NCBI GenBank assembly: GCA_017512705.1
Contig: JAFWEX010000070.1
Span: forward strand, 1 to 64,000
Origin: Paenibacillus sp.
GTDB taxonomy: Bacteria > Bacillota > Bacilli > Paenibacillales > Paenibacillaceae
Length of the DNA: 64,000 nt
Direction of reading: 5' to 3'
The number at the start of each line of letters is the position of its first letter. Position 1 is the first letter of the stretch. The notes beneath the pieces are model-generated. The model ran no database searches. It was not told the origin of the DNA and worked only from the letters and a program-made list of their open reading frames with translations. This document shows, in pieces, positions 26,970 through 37,316 of the stretch. The position numbers and the translations under genes are program-made.

Positions 26970-27224
26970 ATGAAACTTTCACGCAAAATCGTGCAAGCTC
27001 CGATCCGGGTGTACCGCAATTACATTTCTCCCTTAAAACCGCCAACATGTCGATTTTACCCAACGTGTTCCGCGTATGCGATGGAAGCGATTGAGGTGCA
27101 TGGTGCACTTAGAGGTTCACTTCTAGCTGCGAAGCGGATTGCGAAATGCCATCCGTTTCATCCGGGTGGCGTAGATCTTGTTCCACCAAAGGTAGAGAAA
27201 AAAGCTGCTGTATCAGAGCCTTAA
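26970..27224 (+). CDS. yidD: Membrane protein insertion efficiency factor YidD
   Basis: The 84-residue protein has the YidD signature [26 protein letters not shown], with its three conserved cysteines (the third in KCHPFHPGG). YidD is a small membrane-associated protein that aids YidC-dependent insertion. It starts two bases after the zur stop codon with only a weak ribosome site, so translation is probably coupled to zur. In most Bacilli it lies elsewhere; here its link to zur suggests control by zinc or just shared transcription. Confidence 0.92.
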   Translation: MKLSRKIVQAPIRVYRNYISPLKPPTCRFYPTCSAYAMEAIEVHGALRGSLLAAKRIAKCHPFHPGGVDLVPPKVEKKAAVSEP

Positions 27225-27306
27225 AGTATAGTCGACCTTGGCAATGAATTTATCCATGAACTGTAGGTTCCTGAAGCTCGCAGGTTGGATCTGCTCGGCG
27301 GTATAC

Positions 27307-27336
27307 TTGACAAGAAGGTTAGCATTTCAGTATATT
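27307..27336 (+). promoter_or_regulatory. Promoter of the metS T-box leader
   Basis: TTGACA (27307-27312), an 18-base spacer and TATATT (27331-27336). The start point would be near 27343. Confidence 0.65.
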
Positions 27337-27342
27337 TTCTGT

Positions 27343-29712
<2,370 letters not shown>

Positions 29713-29766
29713 AGAAGGTATAGAGTATAGAACGAGTTATTTTACAGCCATAGTTGCTGATTGAAA

Positions 29767-29808
29767 CAAAAGTGGTCCGAAGTGATTCGGACCACTTTTG
29801 TTGTTTTA
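29767..29808 (+). terminator. Terminator of metS
   Basis: CAAAAGTGGTCCGAA and TTCGGACCACTTTTG are perfect 15-base arms around GTGA, followed by TTGTTTT. Confidence 0.88.
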
Positions 29809-29889
29809 TAGATAGATCTGATCGAAGGTAAACAAGCATATACTGTTATGAACTCCGAACTTACGGAAAGAATGAATAGAACATAAGCC

Positions 29890-29918
29890 TTGACAAGCAC
29901 GGTGATGTTACCTATAAT
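29890..29918 (+). promoter_or_regulatory. Consensus sigma-A promoter of znuACB
   Basis: TTGACA (29890-29895), a 17-base spacer and TATAAT (29913-29918) match the consensus at all 12 positions. Such a strong promoter needs a repressor, and the Zur box overlaps its start point. Confidence 0.9.
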
Positions 29919-29921
29919 TCT

Positions 29922-29942
29922 TTCAGTAATGATTACGATTAA
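29922..29942 (+). promoter_or_regulatory. Zur box
   Basis: TTCAGTAATGATTACGATTA fits the B. subtilis Zur consensus AAATCGTAAT-N-ATTACGATTT: the right half is exact and the left half differs at a few positions. It covers the predicted start point near 29925. Confidence 0.8.
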
Positions 29943-29963
29943 GCGATACGGAGTGAAGTATAA

Positions 29964-31037
29964 ATGACATTTGATAAAAAGGGTAGACAGGCTGAGCGGA
30001 GTCAGAATCTCAAACTCAACAGAAGGAGTACATTCAAGCTTCTTTGGAGTAGTTTCCTCATCCTAACTTTGCTCGTATTGTCCGCATGTGGACAGAATAG
30101 CAATAATACAGCCAAGATTGTTGAAGGCAAAGTGAACGTTGTGACAACATTTTATCCGGTATATGCATTTACCACGGCAATTGGTGGAGAGGACGCTAAT
30201 GTCATTAACCTGCTGCCAACGGGAGTGGAGCCTCATGATTGGACACCGAAGAGCCAAGACATCGTGAACACATCCAAGGCACAGCTGTTCCTTTACAATG
30301 GAGCAGGACTGGAAGGCTGGGTGCCGAACTTTCTCAAATCACTGAACAGTGATTCAAAAGTGAAATCCGTGGCAGTGAGTGAAGGCATCGAGCTGTTAAC
30401 GGCCGAAGGTGATGACGGCCATGGCCATGGACATGAACATGGCGAAGAGCATGGGGACGAACATGTTGATGATCATGCAGACGAGAGCGGCCATGAGGAA
30501 CAGGTAGCTGACCATCATATTGATCCCCATACATGGGTTAGCCCTAAATCTGCAATGATTATGGCAGAAAATATCAAGAACAGCCTCGTAGAAGTTGATC
30601 CTGCACACCAAGCTGGTTACGAGCAGCGTTACGAAGAGCTTCGTACTAAACTTGAGGCTCTCGATCAGCGTTTCACCGATGAACTGGCCTCAGTGCCAAA
30701 CAAGGAAATTGTGGTATCGCATCAAGCTTTCGGCTATCTTGCACGTGATTATGGCTTGAAGCAGCATGCCATCATGGGGCTTTCCCCAGATGCAGAACCG
30801 ACAGGCCAAGACATTGTTAAGCTGGCTAAACTTGTTAAAGATGAGGGGATCAAGTACATTTTCTTTGAAGAGCTTGTCTCGGACAAACTAGCCAAAACAC
30901 TTGCGAGTGAAGCAGGCGTAGAAACAATGGTGTTAAACCCGGTGGAAGGACTAACCCAAGAACAGGTTAACAACAAAGATGATTATTTCACTCTGATGGA
31001 GAAAAATTTGCAAAATCTGCTGATCGCATTAAAATAA
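29964..31037 (+). CDS. znuA: Zinc-binding lipoprotein of the ZnuACB transporter
   Basis: The 357-residue cluster 9 substrate-binding protein has a lipobox LSAC (Cys42) after an unusually long positively charged N-terminus of about 24 residues. Zinc ligands are in the positions expected for ZnuA/AdcA: PHDWTP, a His/Asp/Glu-rich loop (residues 150-185, about 12 histidines), DPHTWVSPKSA, and VSHQAFGYLARDYGL. It captures Zn(II) outside the membrane and hands it to ZnuB. The His-rich loop is typical of zinc rather than manganese systems. ATG follows GGAGTGAAG. It is first in znuA-znuC-znuB behind a Zur-controlled promoter. Confidence 0.93.
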   Translation: MTFDKKGRQAERSQNLKLNRRSTFKLLWSSFLILTLLVLSACGQNSNNTAKIVEGKVNVVTTFYPVYAFTTAIGGEDANVINLLPTGVEPHDWTPKSQDIVNTSKAQLFLYNGAGLEGWVPNFLKSLNSDSKVKSVAVSEGIELLTAEGDDGHGHGHEHGEEHGDEHVDDHADESGHEEQVADHHIDPHTWVSPKSAMIMAENIKNSLVEVDPAHQAGYEQRYEELRTKLEALDQRFTDELASVPNKEIVVSHQAFGYLARDYGLKQHAIMGLSPDAEPTGQDIVKLAKLVKDEGIKYIFFEELVSDKLAKTLASEAGVETMVLNPVEGLTQEQVNNKDDYFTLMEKNLQNLLIALK

Positions 31038-31060
31038 GAAGAATGAGAGTAAACGTCCAG

Positions 31061-31090
31061 AAGTCTTTGCTGTTTCATCGGCGAAGACTT
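31061..31090 (+). other. Hairpin between znuA and znuC
   Basis: AAGTCTTTGC and GCGAAGACTT pair over 10 bases (one G-T) with a ten-base loop. Only a few T follow. It may protect the znuA part of the message or partly end transcription so that znuA is made in excess. Confidence 0.5.
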
Positions 31091-31147
31091 TTGGAGTGTT
31101 ATGCAGTATGTTTAGGTCATTTATTTATTATGAAGGGCGGCTTTGCC

Positions 31148-31906
31148 ATGCAGCAAATCATGCCACTATGTCATGATCCAATTATCGAGATTGAAGATCT
31201 TTCGTTTTCCTATGGAGATCAGCGTGTGATTGAAAATCTCAATTTTATGGTGCAACAGCGAGATTTTGTAGGTATTATTGGTTCCAACGGAGCAGGGAAA
31301 ACAACGTTGCTTCGTATGCTGGTAGGGTTACTGCCTCCTGCACAGGGGGACATCAAACTCTTTGGTCAGTCGATTCGCAAATTTAAGGATTGGAACCGGA
31401 TTGGATATGTGCCTCAAAAAAATGCATTTAATCCGTTGTTCCCGGCTACTGTCCGTGAGGTGGTCATGTCCGGACTGTACAATAACAAAAACATGTTTCG
31501 CCGAATCTCACGCCAAGCTCATCAGCAGTCCATTGATGCGATGAAAGTGATGCGAATCGAAGATATCGCAAACAAACGCATTGGACAATTGTCTGGCGGT
31601 CAGCAACAACGGGTTTTTCTTGCTCGTGCGCTGATCAATCATCCGGATCTGCTTATTCTTGATGAACCTACCGTGGGAATTGATGCGGAGTCACAGGCTA
31701 GTTTTTTTGAACTGATTACACACATGCATGAACATCATCGGATGACGTTTCTGATGGTATCACACGACATGGACCGAATGGAGAGTTATTTGGGCTCGGA
31801 AGCAGCCCTTAGTAATGGCAAGATCCACTTCCATGTACGGCATTCACATGAGATAGAGGATTGTGCAGAGACTAACCTGCAGCATACTACCGCGCAGGTA
31901 CGCTAG
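31148..31906 (+). CDS. znuC: Zinc ABC transporter ATP-binding protein
   Basis: The 252-residue ATPase has the Walker A motif GSNGAGKTT, Q-loop YVPQKN, ABC signature LSGGQQQR, Walker B LLILDEPTVGID and switch histidine SHD. It powers ZnuB. The C-terminal tail is rich in histidine (HFHVRHSHEIED). The ATG at 31148 follows AAGGGCGG; an in-frame start 105 bases upstream would include the znuA-znuC hairpin region and is not accepted. Confidence 0.93.
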   Translation: MQQIMPLCHDPIIEIEDLSFSYGDQRVIENLNFMVQQRDFVGIIGSNGAGKTTLLRMLVGLLPPAQGDIKLFGQSIRKFKDWNRIGYVPQKNAFNPLFPATVREVVMSGLYNNKNMFRRISRQAHQQSIDAMKVMRIEDIANKRIGQLSGGQQQRVFLARALINHPDLLILDEPTVGIDAESQASFFELITHMHEHHRMTFLMVSHDMDRMESYLGSEAALSNGKIHFHVRHSHEIEDCAETNLQHTTAQVR

Positions 31907-31956
31907 TTATGTTTGTGGGCCATTTAGATTAACAGGCCGAAGGAGTCGAGTTTGTT

Positions 31957-32760
31957 TTGGAGATATTATGGAGTGATTTTTTTCAGCGTGCACTTGCAGG
32001 TGGATTGCTTATCGGCATTACGGCTCCGCTGATCGGACTGTTCCTCGTATTGCGAAGATTGTCGATGATAGGTGATACCTTGTCACACGTCACGATCGCA
32101 GGAGTAGCGCTCGGTTTTCTGATCGAGGTGTATCCGATCGGTGTAGGTCTGATCTTTGCAGTACTCGCCTCGTTCGCCATTGAGAAGCTTCGCAAGGCAT
32201 ATAAAAGCTATGCGGAATTGTCCATTGCTATAATCATGTCTGGAGGCGTGGCGCTGGCATCCCTCTTTTTCACATTAGGGAAAGGGTACAACGCAGATGT
32301 GATGAGTTATTTGTTCGGCAGCATCTACACACTGGATGCAACAGATCTGAAGTTGGTTGGAATTGTGACATTAATCGTAGTTATCGTCGTGGCCCTTTTA
32401 CATAAGGAGTTCTTCTTGCTCAGCTTCGAAGAGGATGCGGCTGCTGTCACTGGACTACCAGTTAAAATTCTAAATATGCTGATCACGGTGATGACTGCTC
32501 TGGTGATTAGTACAGCGATCAAAATTGTTGGGGCGTTGCTGGTGTCAGCACTGTTAACCATCCCTGTAGCCGTCAGTTTGCTCATGGCTCGAAGTTTCAA
32601 ATCAGCGATCATTCTCTCGGTCGTAATCGGAGAGCTTGCTGTTGTAATTGGACTGGTTACAGCAGGGATATGGAATCTTGCTCCAGGTGCGACCATTGTA
32701 CTATTGCTGATCATGATGCTGATCCTAACGATGATTGGAAAAAAAGGGTTTCGGGCTTGA
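31957..32760 (+). CDS. znuB: Zinc ABC transporter permease
   Basis: The 267-residue ABC-3 family permease has eight hydrophobic segments. Conserved stretches are LRRLSMIGDTLSHVTIAGVALG and, near the C-terminus, GALLVSALLTIPVAVSLLMARSF. It forms the membrane channel for zinc. It starts with TTG, 11 bases after AAGGAG. It lies 50 bases after znuC and 54 before ccdA, so all may be cotranscribed. Confidence 0.93.
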   Translation: MEILWSDFFQRALAGGLLIGITAPLIGLFLVLRRLSMIGDTLSHVTIAGVALGFLIEVYPIGVGLIFAVLASFAIEKLRKAYKSYAELSIAIIMSGGVALASLFFTLGKGYNADVMSYLFGSIYTLDATDLKLVGIVTLIVVIVVALLHKEFFLLSFEEDAAAVTGLPVKILNMLITVMTALVISTAIKIVGALLVSALLTIPVAVSLLMARSFKSAIILSVVIGELAVVIGLVTAGIWNLAPGATIVLLLIMMLILTMIGKKGFRA

Positions 32761-32814
32761 CCTCATCCAAACAATGATCAAGTAAGTGAGCTCAAGGAAG
32801 GGAGACATTGCTTC

Positions 32815-33528
32815 ATGCCTGATGTTAATGTATGGCTGGCTTTTATTGCCGGCCTCGCTTCTTTTATATCACCCTGTTGTCTTCCGCTGTATCCTTCTTA
32901 CCTATCCTATATCACAGGAATGACTGTTCAACAGTTAAAGGAAGATCGTAATCAGCGGGAAGTACGTTTGAAGACGATGACGCATACATTGGCGTTTATT
33001 TTGGGCTTTTCCGCTGTGTTTTATTCGCTTGGTCTTGGTGCAGGATTATTTGGACAGTTTTTCAATGAAAATCGGGATCTAATTCGCCAACTGTCAGCAA
33101 TTCTTATTATGTTGATGGGGTTGTTTTTATTAGGCATTTTCAAACCTCAGTTTTTAATGAAAGAACGAAAGCTGGACATGAAGTGGAAACCAGCGGGGTA
33201 TTTAGGGTCATTTGTTTTTGGGATTGGCTTTTCCGCAGGATGGTCACCTTGTATTGGACCGATTCTGGCGACCATTATAGCGATGGCTGCGAGTGAACCA
33301 TCCACATGGCTGACACTGATCACAGGATACACTGTAGGATTCGCTTTACCTTTCTTTGTTTTGGCATTTTTCATTGGATCTACACGCTGGATTTTGCGGT
33401 ATTCAAATGTCATGATGAAGATTGGCGGGGCATTGATGCTGATCATGGGTATCTTGCTATTTACAGACCAGATGACCAAAATAACCATTTGGCTGCAGAA
33501 AATCACACCAGAGTGGATGATTATATAA
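32815..33528 (+). CDS. ccdA: Cytochrome c biogenesis protein CcdA
   Basis: The 237-residue membrane protein has six segments and the paired redox cysteines of CcdA/DsbD-beta: SPCCLPLYPSY in the first segment and WSPCIGPIL in the fourth. CcdA moves reducing equivalents from thioredoxin across the membrane to thiol-disulfide proteins for cytochrome c maturation or spore formation. Its position after znuB without a visible promoter suggests it is read from the zinc operon, which is unusual. Confidence 0.9.
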   Translation: MPDVNVWLAFIAGLASFISPCCLPLYPSYLSYITGMTVQQLKEDRNQREVRLKTMTHTLAFILGFSAVFYSLGLGAGLFGQFFNENRDLIRQLSAILIMLMGLFLLGIFKPQFLMKERKLDMKWKPAGYLGSFVFGIGFSAGWSPCIGPILATIIAMAASEPSTWLTLITGYTVGFALPFFVLAFFIGSTRWILRYSNVMMKIGGALMLIMGILLFTDQMTKITIWLQKITPEWMII

Positions 33529-33581
33529 CAGTAGAACCGCAGAATATAAAACGACAGAATATAAGGTGAATCGTTTACCTG

Positions 33582-33630
33582 AAGCAGACTGCACCAACCA
33601 GGTCATCTGGAGCATGCAGCCTGCTTTTTC
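33582..33630. terminator. Terminator of znuACB-ccdA
   Basis: AGCAG-A-CTGCA and TGCAG-C-CTGCT arms with an inner CCAG/CTGG stem, then TTTTTC. It lies between converging ccdA and splB. Confidence 0.75.
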
Positions 33631-33673
33631 ATTTTGAACGTGTAAAATGTGAAAAGTTAAAAAGATATCTCTT

Positions 33674-34744
33674 TTAGGTGAAATAATCGATGTTCGCTAA
33701 CGGGAAATGCTCGAAAATGCGTTCAGTGATAAACTCACGCAGAGCATCCTGTTGATCGTCTTTGTATACATATTTGTATTGGCCCCATCGGCCCCATTTC
33801 ATTTTGCGCTTCTCAATATCCATTTCCAGCTTGGTTTTGGGATAACGTTTCTCTATAGTTGCTTTTGCCGTTTTAGTGAAACGATGCTGAATCATCTCAA
33901 ACGTTAGGTCTTTAGTTGCTTCTTCAGGCAAGGTATCCGCGAGTTTTTGCAGCAATTCTGCATAGCCCTCTTGCCAGCCATCATACCAGATGATTGGAGC
34001 AATAATAAATCCGAGCGGATAGCCAGCATGGGCAATTTTTCCTGCCGCTTCGATCCGTTCTTCAAAACGTGAAGTTGCAGGTTCAAAGTTTTTAATAACA
34101 TAGTCGGCATTTACGCTAAATCGGATGCGAGTGTGGCCATTATGCTTGATCCCCAGCAGAGGCTCCACATGATGATATTTGGTGACGAAGCGCAATCGCC
34201 CATACTCTTCATCTGCCATAAAACGGATGAGGTCGCTAAGGTTCTCTGTGATATGTTCCAAGCCAACAGGATCCGAAGTACAAGCAGCTTCAAAACGAGT
34301 GATTTCAGGTTTTCGCTCCTCGATGTACCCCTTGGCTGCCTCAATGATTTCTTCGGTATTTACATATACACGTACATAAGGTTTGGCGCCCAGTGTTGTT
34401 TGAAGATAACAATAATGACAATGCCCCATACATCCTGTCGAGATTGGAATTGCGTACTCCGCTGATGGTTTCGACTGGTCGAATTTTAGCGTTTTACGGA
34501 CACCGACAACCAACGTTCGCTTGGCCATTCGATACTTCTCCTGCTCCGTCTCACCGGGCAGATTGGTGATTCGATTGTGAGAGGTTGTCATCTGATAAGG
34601 AATATTTCGAGAAGTCACCCATTCCATAATGCGTTTGCCTTTTTCATATTCCAATGCACCGGGTTCAAAGTACACTAAATCGGGAATAAAAGGTTTAGTG
34701 CCCTTTGCTTTTCGAACAGGGGGCTGGGCCACACTTGTGCTCAC
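33674..34744 (-). CDS. splB: Spore photoproduct lyase
   Basis: The 356-residue radical SAM enzyme has the cluster motif GCMGHCHYCYLQTT (C-x3-C-x2-C) near residue 105 and the catalytic cysteine in FEAACTSDPVG near residue 155 (Cys141 of B. subtilis). The length and the C-terminal pattern IQHRFTKTAK and IEKRYPKTKL agree with SplB. It repairs the UV-made thymine dimer of spore DNA during germination. The GTG start follows AAAGGAGTGA. The splA regulator gene that precedes splB in B. subtilis is not present here. Confidence 0.95.
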   Translation of the reverse strand: MSTSVAQPPVRKAKGTKPFIPDLVYFEPGALEYEKGKRIMEWVTSRNIPYQMTTSHNRITNLPGETEQEKYRMAKRTLVVGVRKTLKFDQSKPSAEYAIPISTGCMGHCHYCYLQTTLGAKPYVRVYVNTEEIIEAAKGYIEERKPEITRFEAACTSDPVGLEHITENLSDLIRFMADEEYGRLRFVTKYHHVEPLLGIKHNGHTRIRFSVNADYVIKNFEPATSRFEERIEAAGKIAHAGYPLGFIIAPIIWYDGWQEGYAELLQKLADTLPEEATKDLTFEMIQHRFTKTAKATIEKRYPKTKLEMDIEKRKMKWGRWGQYKYVYKDDQQDALREFITERIFEHFPLANIDYFT

Positions 34745-34863
34745 AAAATCACTCCTTTCAGTACGGAACTGAACTTAGTTTGCCTCTACAAAAGAAAAGT
34801 CACGCCTGCCAAATCCTTGTGGAATGAAACGGACTGAAATGGGTAGGACTTGCCAATGCACAT

Positions 34864-34878
34864 TGATAACATGTATCA
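34864..34878. promoter_or_regulatory. Inverted repeat between splB and mntR
   Basis: TGATAACATGTATCA is an inverted repeat (TGATA/TATCA with a five-base centre) 56 bases before mntR and 120 before splB. It could be an operator or part of a sporulation promoter; it does not resemble the known MntR box closely. Confidence 0.35.
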
Positions 34879-34933
34879 TTAGAGGATAGGGACCTGGTAC
34901 GAAGAACCGGTCAGAGAGAAGAGAGGGAAGCAG

Positions 34934-35362
34934 ATGCCAACGCCCAGTATGGAAGATTATTTGGAGCGTATATACAAATTAATTGAAGAAAAGGGCTATG
35001 CTCGTGTGTCTGATATAGCTGAAGGACTAGAAGTACATCCTTCATCCGTGACGAAGATGATCCAAAAGCTGGACAAGGACGAGTACCTGATCTATGAGAA
35101 GTACCGCGGGCTGGTACTGACACCCAAAGGAAAAAAGATGGGCAAAAGATTGATGGAGCGCCATCATCTGCTCGAAGAGTTCCTAACGACCATCGGTGTG
35201 CAGGAGGAGAATATTTATAACGATGTGGAAGGTATTGAGCATCATTTAAGCTGGGATTCCATTACGTGTATAGAATCTTTGGTGGAATATTTCCGTCAGG
35301 ATGAGAGTCGCCTGCAAGATCTGAGAAACATTCAGGAAATCATGAGTAACACGGACTCTTGA
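34934..35362 (+). CDS. mntR: Manganese-responsive regulator MntR (DtxR family)
   Basis: The 142-residue protein closely follows MntR of B. subtilis: [14 protein letters not shown] (metal ligands Asp8, Glu11), the helix-turn-helix [20 protein letters not shown], and [11 protein letters not shown] with the C-terminal metal ligands. It represses Mn(II) uptake genes when manganese is plentiful. It lacks the SH3-like domain of long DtxR proteins, as is normal for MntR. No manganese transporter lies next to it. GAGGGAAG precedes the ATG. Confidence 0.93.
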   Translation: MPTPSMEDYLERIYKLIEEKGYARVSDIAEGLEVHPSSVTKMIQKLDKDEYLIYEKYRGLVLTPKGKKMGKRLMERHHLLEEFLTTIGVQEENIYNDVEGIEHHLSWDSITCIESLVEYFRQDESRLQDLRNIQEIMSNTDS

Positions 35363-35390
35363 GCCTTGAATTTATATCGTAACACGTGAG

Positions 35391-35438
35391 AAATGCTTCT
35401 TGCCAAAGGTAGGTATATGGCGAGGGGCATTTTTATTT
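35391..35438 (+). terminator. Terminator of mntR
   Basis: AAATGCTTCTTGCC (35391-35404) pairs with GGCGAGGGGCATTT (35419-35432) using a few G-T pairs, followed by a T-rich run. Confidence 0.8.
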
Positions 35439-35577
35439 TTTATGTTTATGGATTGTATACGATATTTTGAGCTCACCCCGTCATTTTACCAATTTCGCAA
35501 CTAAACCACTCTGCCATGCGTCTATTAAACTAGTAGAATTTACCGCAAATTATAAAGATGCTGGAGGGTTGGATTAA

Positions 35578-37188
35578 ATGAAGTTTCGTAAAGGACTCAT
35601 GTTTTTACTTATTTTCGTACTTGCATTACAGACAACCGGTTTCACTGCTCAGGCAGCGGCCAAGAAAGAGATTGCAATTTTTCTGGATGGCCAACGTCTG
35701 GAAACGGATGTGTCACCTTACATCATGCCGAAGGTGAACGTAACGATGGTGCCGCTGCGTGTCATCAGTGAAGGACTGGGGGCTACTGTTTTATGGTCCC
35801 AGGCAGACCGGACGGTGACGATTCAGAAATCGGACTCGATCATTAAGATGACGAGTGGACGTCAGCAAGCCACAGTAGATAATGCGGTGGTCAATTTAGA
35901 TGCTTCAGTACAATTAAAGCAAGGTCGTGTGATGGTCCCGATTCGTTTTGTAAGTGAGAATTTGGGCATTCAGGTCAACTGGAATCAGACTGCCCAGACG
36001 ATTGATCTGTACAGTGTAGATGTCATGAAGCCAATACCAGAACTGCCGCCAGTAACTCCTGTACAGCCCGGGGAAGAGGCCAAGCCGCCAGTCACCGATG
36101 AGATGCGTGGAGCATGGATCTCAACAGTGAATGGGGACTGGCCATCTTCTGGAGCCAGAGGCAATGTGGAAAAACAAAAGCAGGAGTACACTAGTCAACT
36201 TGACCAATTAAAAGCAATGGGGATCAACGCAGTATTTGTGCAGGTTAGAGCCAATGCAGATGCCGTTTATCCTTCCAGTCTGGTGCCTTGGAATAGCGTC
36301 TTGACAGGGACACAAGGCAAAGATCCGGGATATGACCCCCTTGCTTTCATGGTTGAGGAAGCACATAAGCGTGGTCTAGAATTCCACGCCTGGTTTAACC
36401 CGTTCCGCGCAACCAATTCAGCATCAACTGCTAATCTGGCAGCTAATCATGTTTCCAAACTTCATCCAGACTGGATTGTGAATGCATCTGGTAAATTATA
36501 CATTAACCCAGGTATTCCAGAAGCAAGGCAGCATATTATTGATGCCATTATGGAAGTTGTGAACAATTATAATGTAGATGGTGTACATCTAGACGATTAT
36601 TTCTATCCATCTAATGTAACCTTTAATGATGATGCTGCTTTCAAAACATACAATACGCTAGGTACAGCCGACCGCGCAGCATGGCGCCGTGACAACATTA
36701 ATCAATTTGTGAAACAGCTTGGTCAGAGCATTGACCGGGTAAAAGCGAATGTTGAGTATGGCATTAGTCCATTTGGGGTTTGGCGGAACAAAGCGAATGA
36801 TCTGACGGGATCGGACACCAAGGCGGGCGTCACCGCATATGACAGCATGAATGCGGATGTCAGAACATGGATCAAACAGGAATGGATCGATTACGTTGCA
36901 CCTCAAGTGTACTGGAGCATGACTCTGAGTGCAGCGAGATATGACAAAGTCGTCGATTGGTGGGTGAATGAGGTAGCGAACACCAATGTAAAACTGTACA
37001 TTGGCCATTCTCCATATAAACTGGGAACACCAGAGATTGGATGGCAGTCGTCTCAAGAAATCATTGATCAGTTAAACTACAATAAAAAATACCCGTCGAT
37101 CAGTGGGGATATTTACTTTAGTTCACAATATCTTACGAAAAACCCACTAGGCATAATCGAGCGTTTAAAAGCCTATTATGGGCTGTAG
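35578..37188 (+). CDS. Secreted GHL10 glycoside hydrolase-like protein with copper-amine-oxidase-like domain
   Basis: The 536-residue protein has a signal peptide (KGLMFLLIFVLALQTTGFTA, residues 1-26). A copper amine oxidase-like N-terminal domain follows (residues 30-150: VTMVPLRVISEGLGATVLW, GRVMVPIRFVSENLG). Residues 175-536 are a GHL10 (YngK-like, DUF187) TIM barrel, with MRGAWISTVNGDWPS, VFVQVRANADAVYPS, EFHAWFNPFRA, and GVHLDDYFYP with the conserved acidic residues. Such proteins are thought to cleave cell-wall or environmental glycans; the substrate is not known. It is probably attached to the wall by the N-terminal domain. GGAGG precedes the ATG. Confidence 0.9.
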   Translation: MKFRKGLMFLLIFVLALQTTGFTAQAAAKKEIAIFLDGQRLETDVSPYIMPKVNVTMVPLRVISEGLGATVLWSQADRTVTIQKSDSIIKMTSGRQQATVDNAVVNLDASVQLKQGRVMVPIRFVSENLGIQVNWNQTAQTIDLYSVDVMKPIPELPPVTPVQPGEEAKPPVTDEMRGAWISTVNGDWPSSGARGNVEKQKQEYTSQLDQLKAMGINAVFVQVRANADAVYPSSLVPWNSVLTGTQGKDPGYDPLAFMVEEAHKRGLEFHAWFNPFRATNSASTANLAANHVSKLHPDWIVNASGKLYINPGIPEARQHIIDAIMEVVNNYNVDGVHLDDYFYPSNVTFNDDAAFKTYNTLGTADRAAWRRDNINQFVKQLGQSIDRVKANVEYGISPFGVWRNKANDLTGSDTKAGVTAYDSMNADVRTWIKQEWIDYVAPQVYWSMTLSAARYDKVVDWWVNEVANTNVKLYIGHSPYKLGTPEIGWQSSQEIIDQLNYNKKYPSISGDIYFSSQYLTKNPLGIIERLKAYYGL

Positions 37189-37256
37189 GCTTCAACAAGA
37201 AATGATATAAATACAATCTCAATCTCTTTTCCATCATATCATGGTTATATAAACAA

Positions 37257-37316
37257 CCCTCGTTCTCATACAGTGGCAATAGAAGCACGTCTGCCTGGGA
37301 GAACGGGGGTTTTTTT
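37257..37316 (+). terminator. Terminator or attenuator abutting the patatin start codon
   Basis: CCCTCGTTCTC (37257-37267) pairs with GAGAACGGGGG (37299-37309), one G-T, followed by seven T (37310-37316) and directly by the GTG start of the patatin gene. The only ribosome-site-like sequence of that gene, GGGGG, is the 3' arm of this stem. A possible -10 (TATATA) near 37247 could place a start point just before the stem. Confidence 0.7.

Noticed and set aside
35480-35545. tRNA-like sequence on the minus strand before the GHL10 gene
   Set aside because: GGCAGAGTGGTTTAG resembles a D-arm, but no acceptor stem, anticodon arm or T-arm can be completed.
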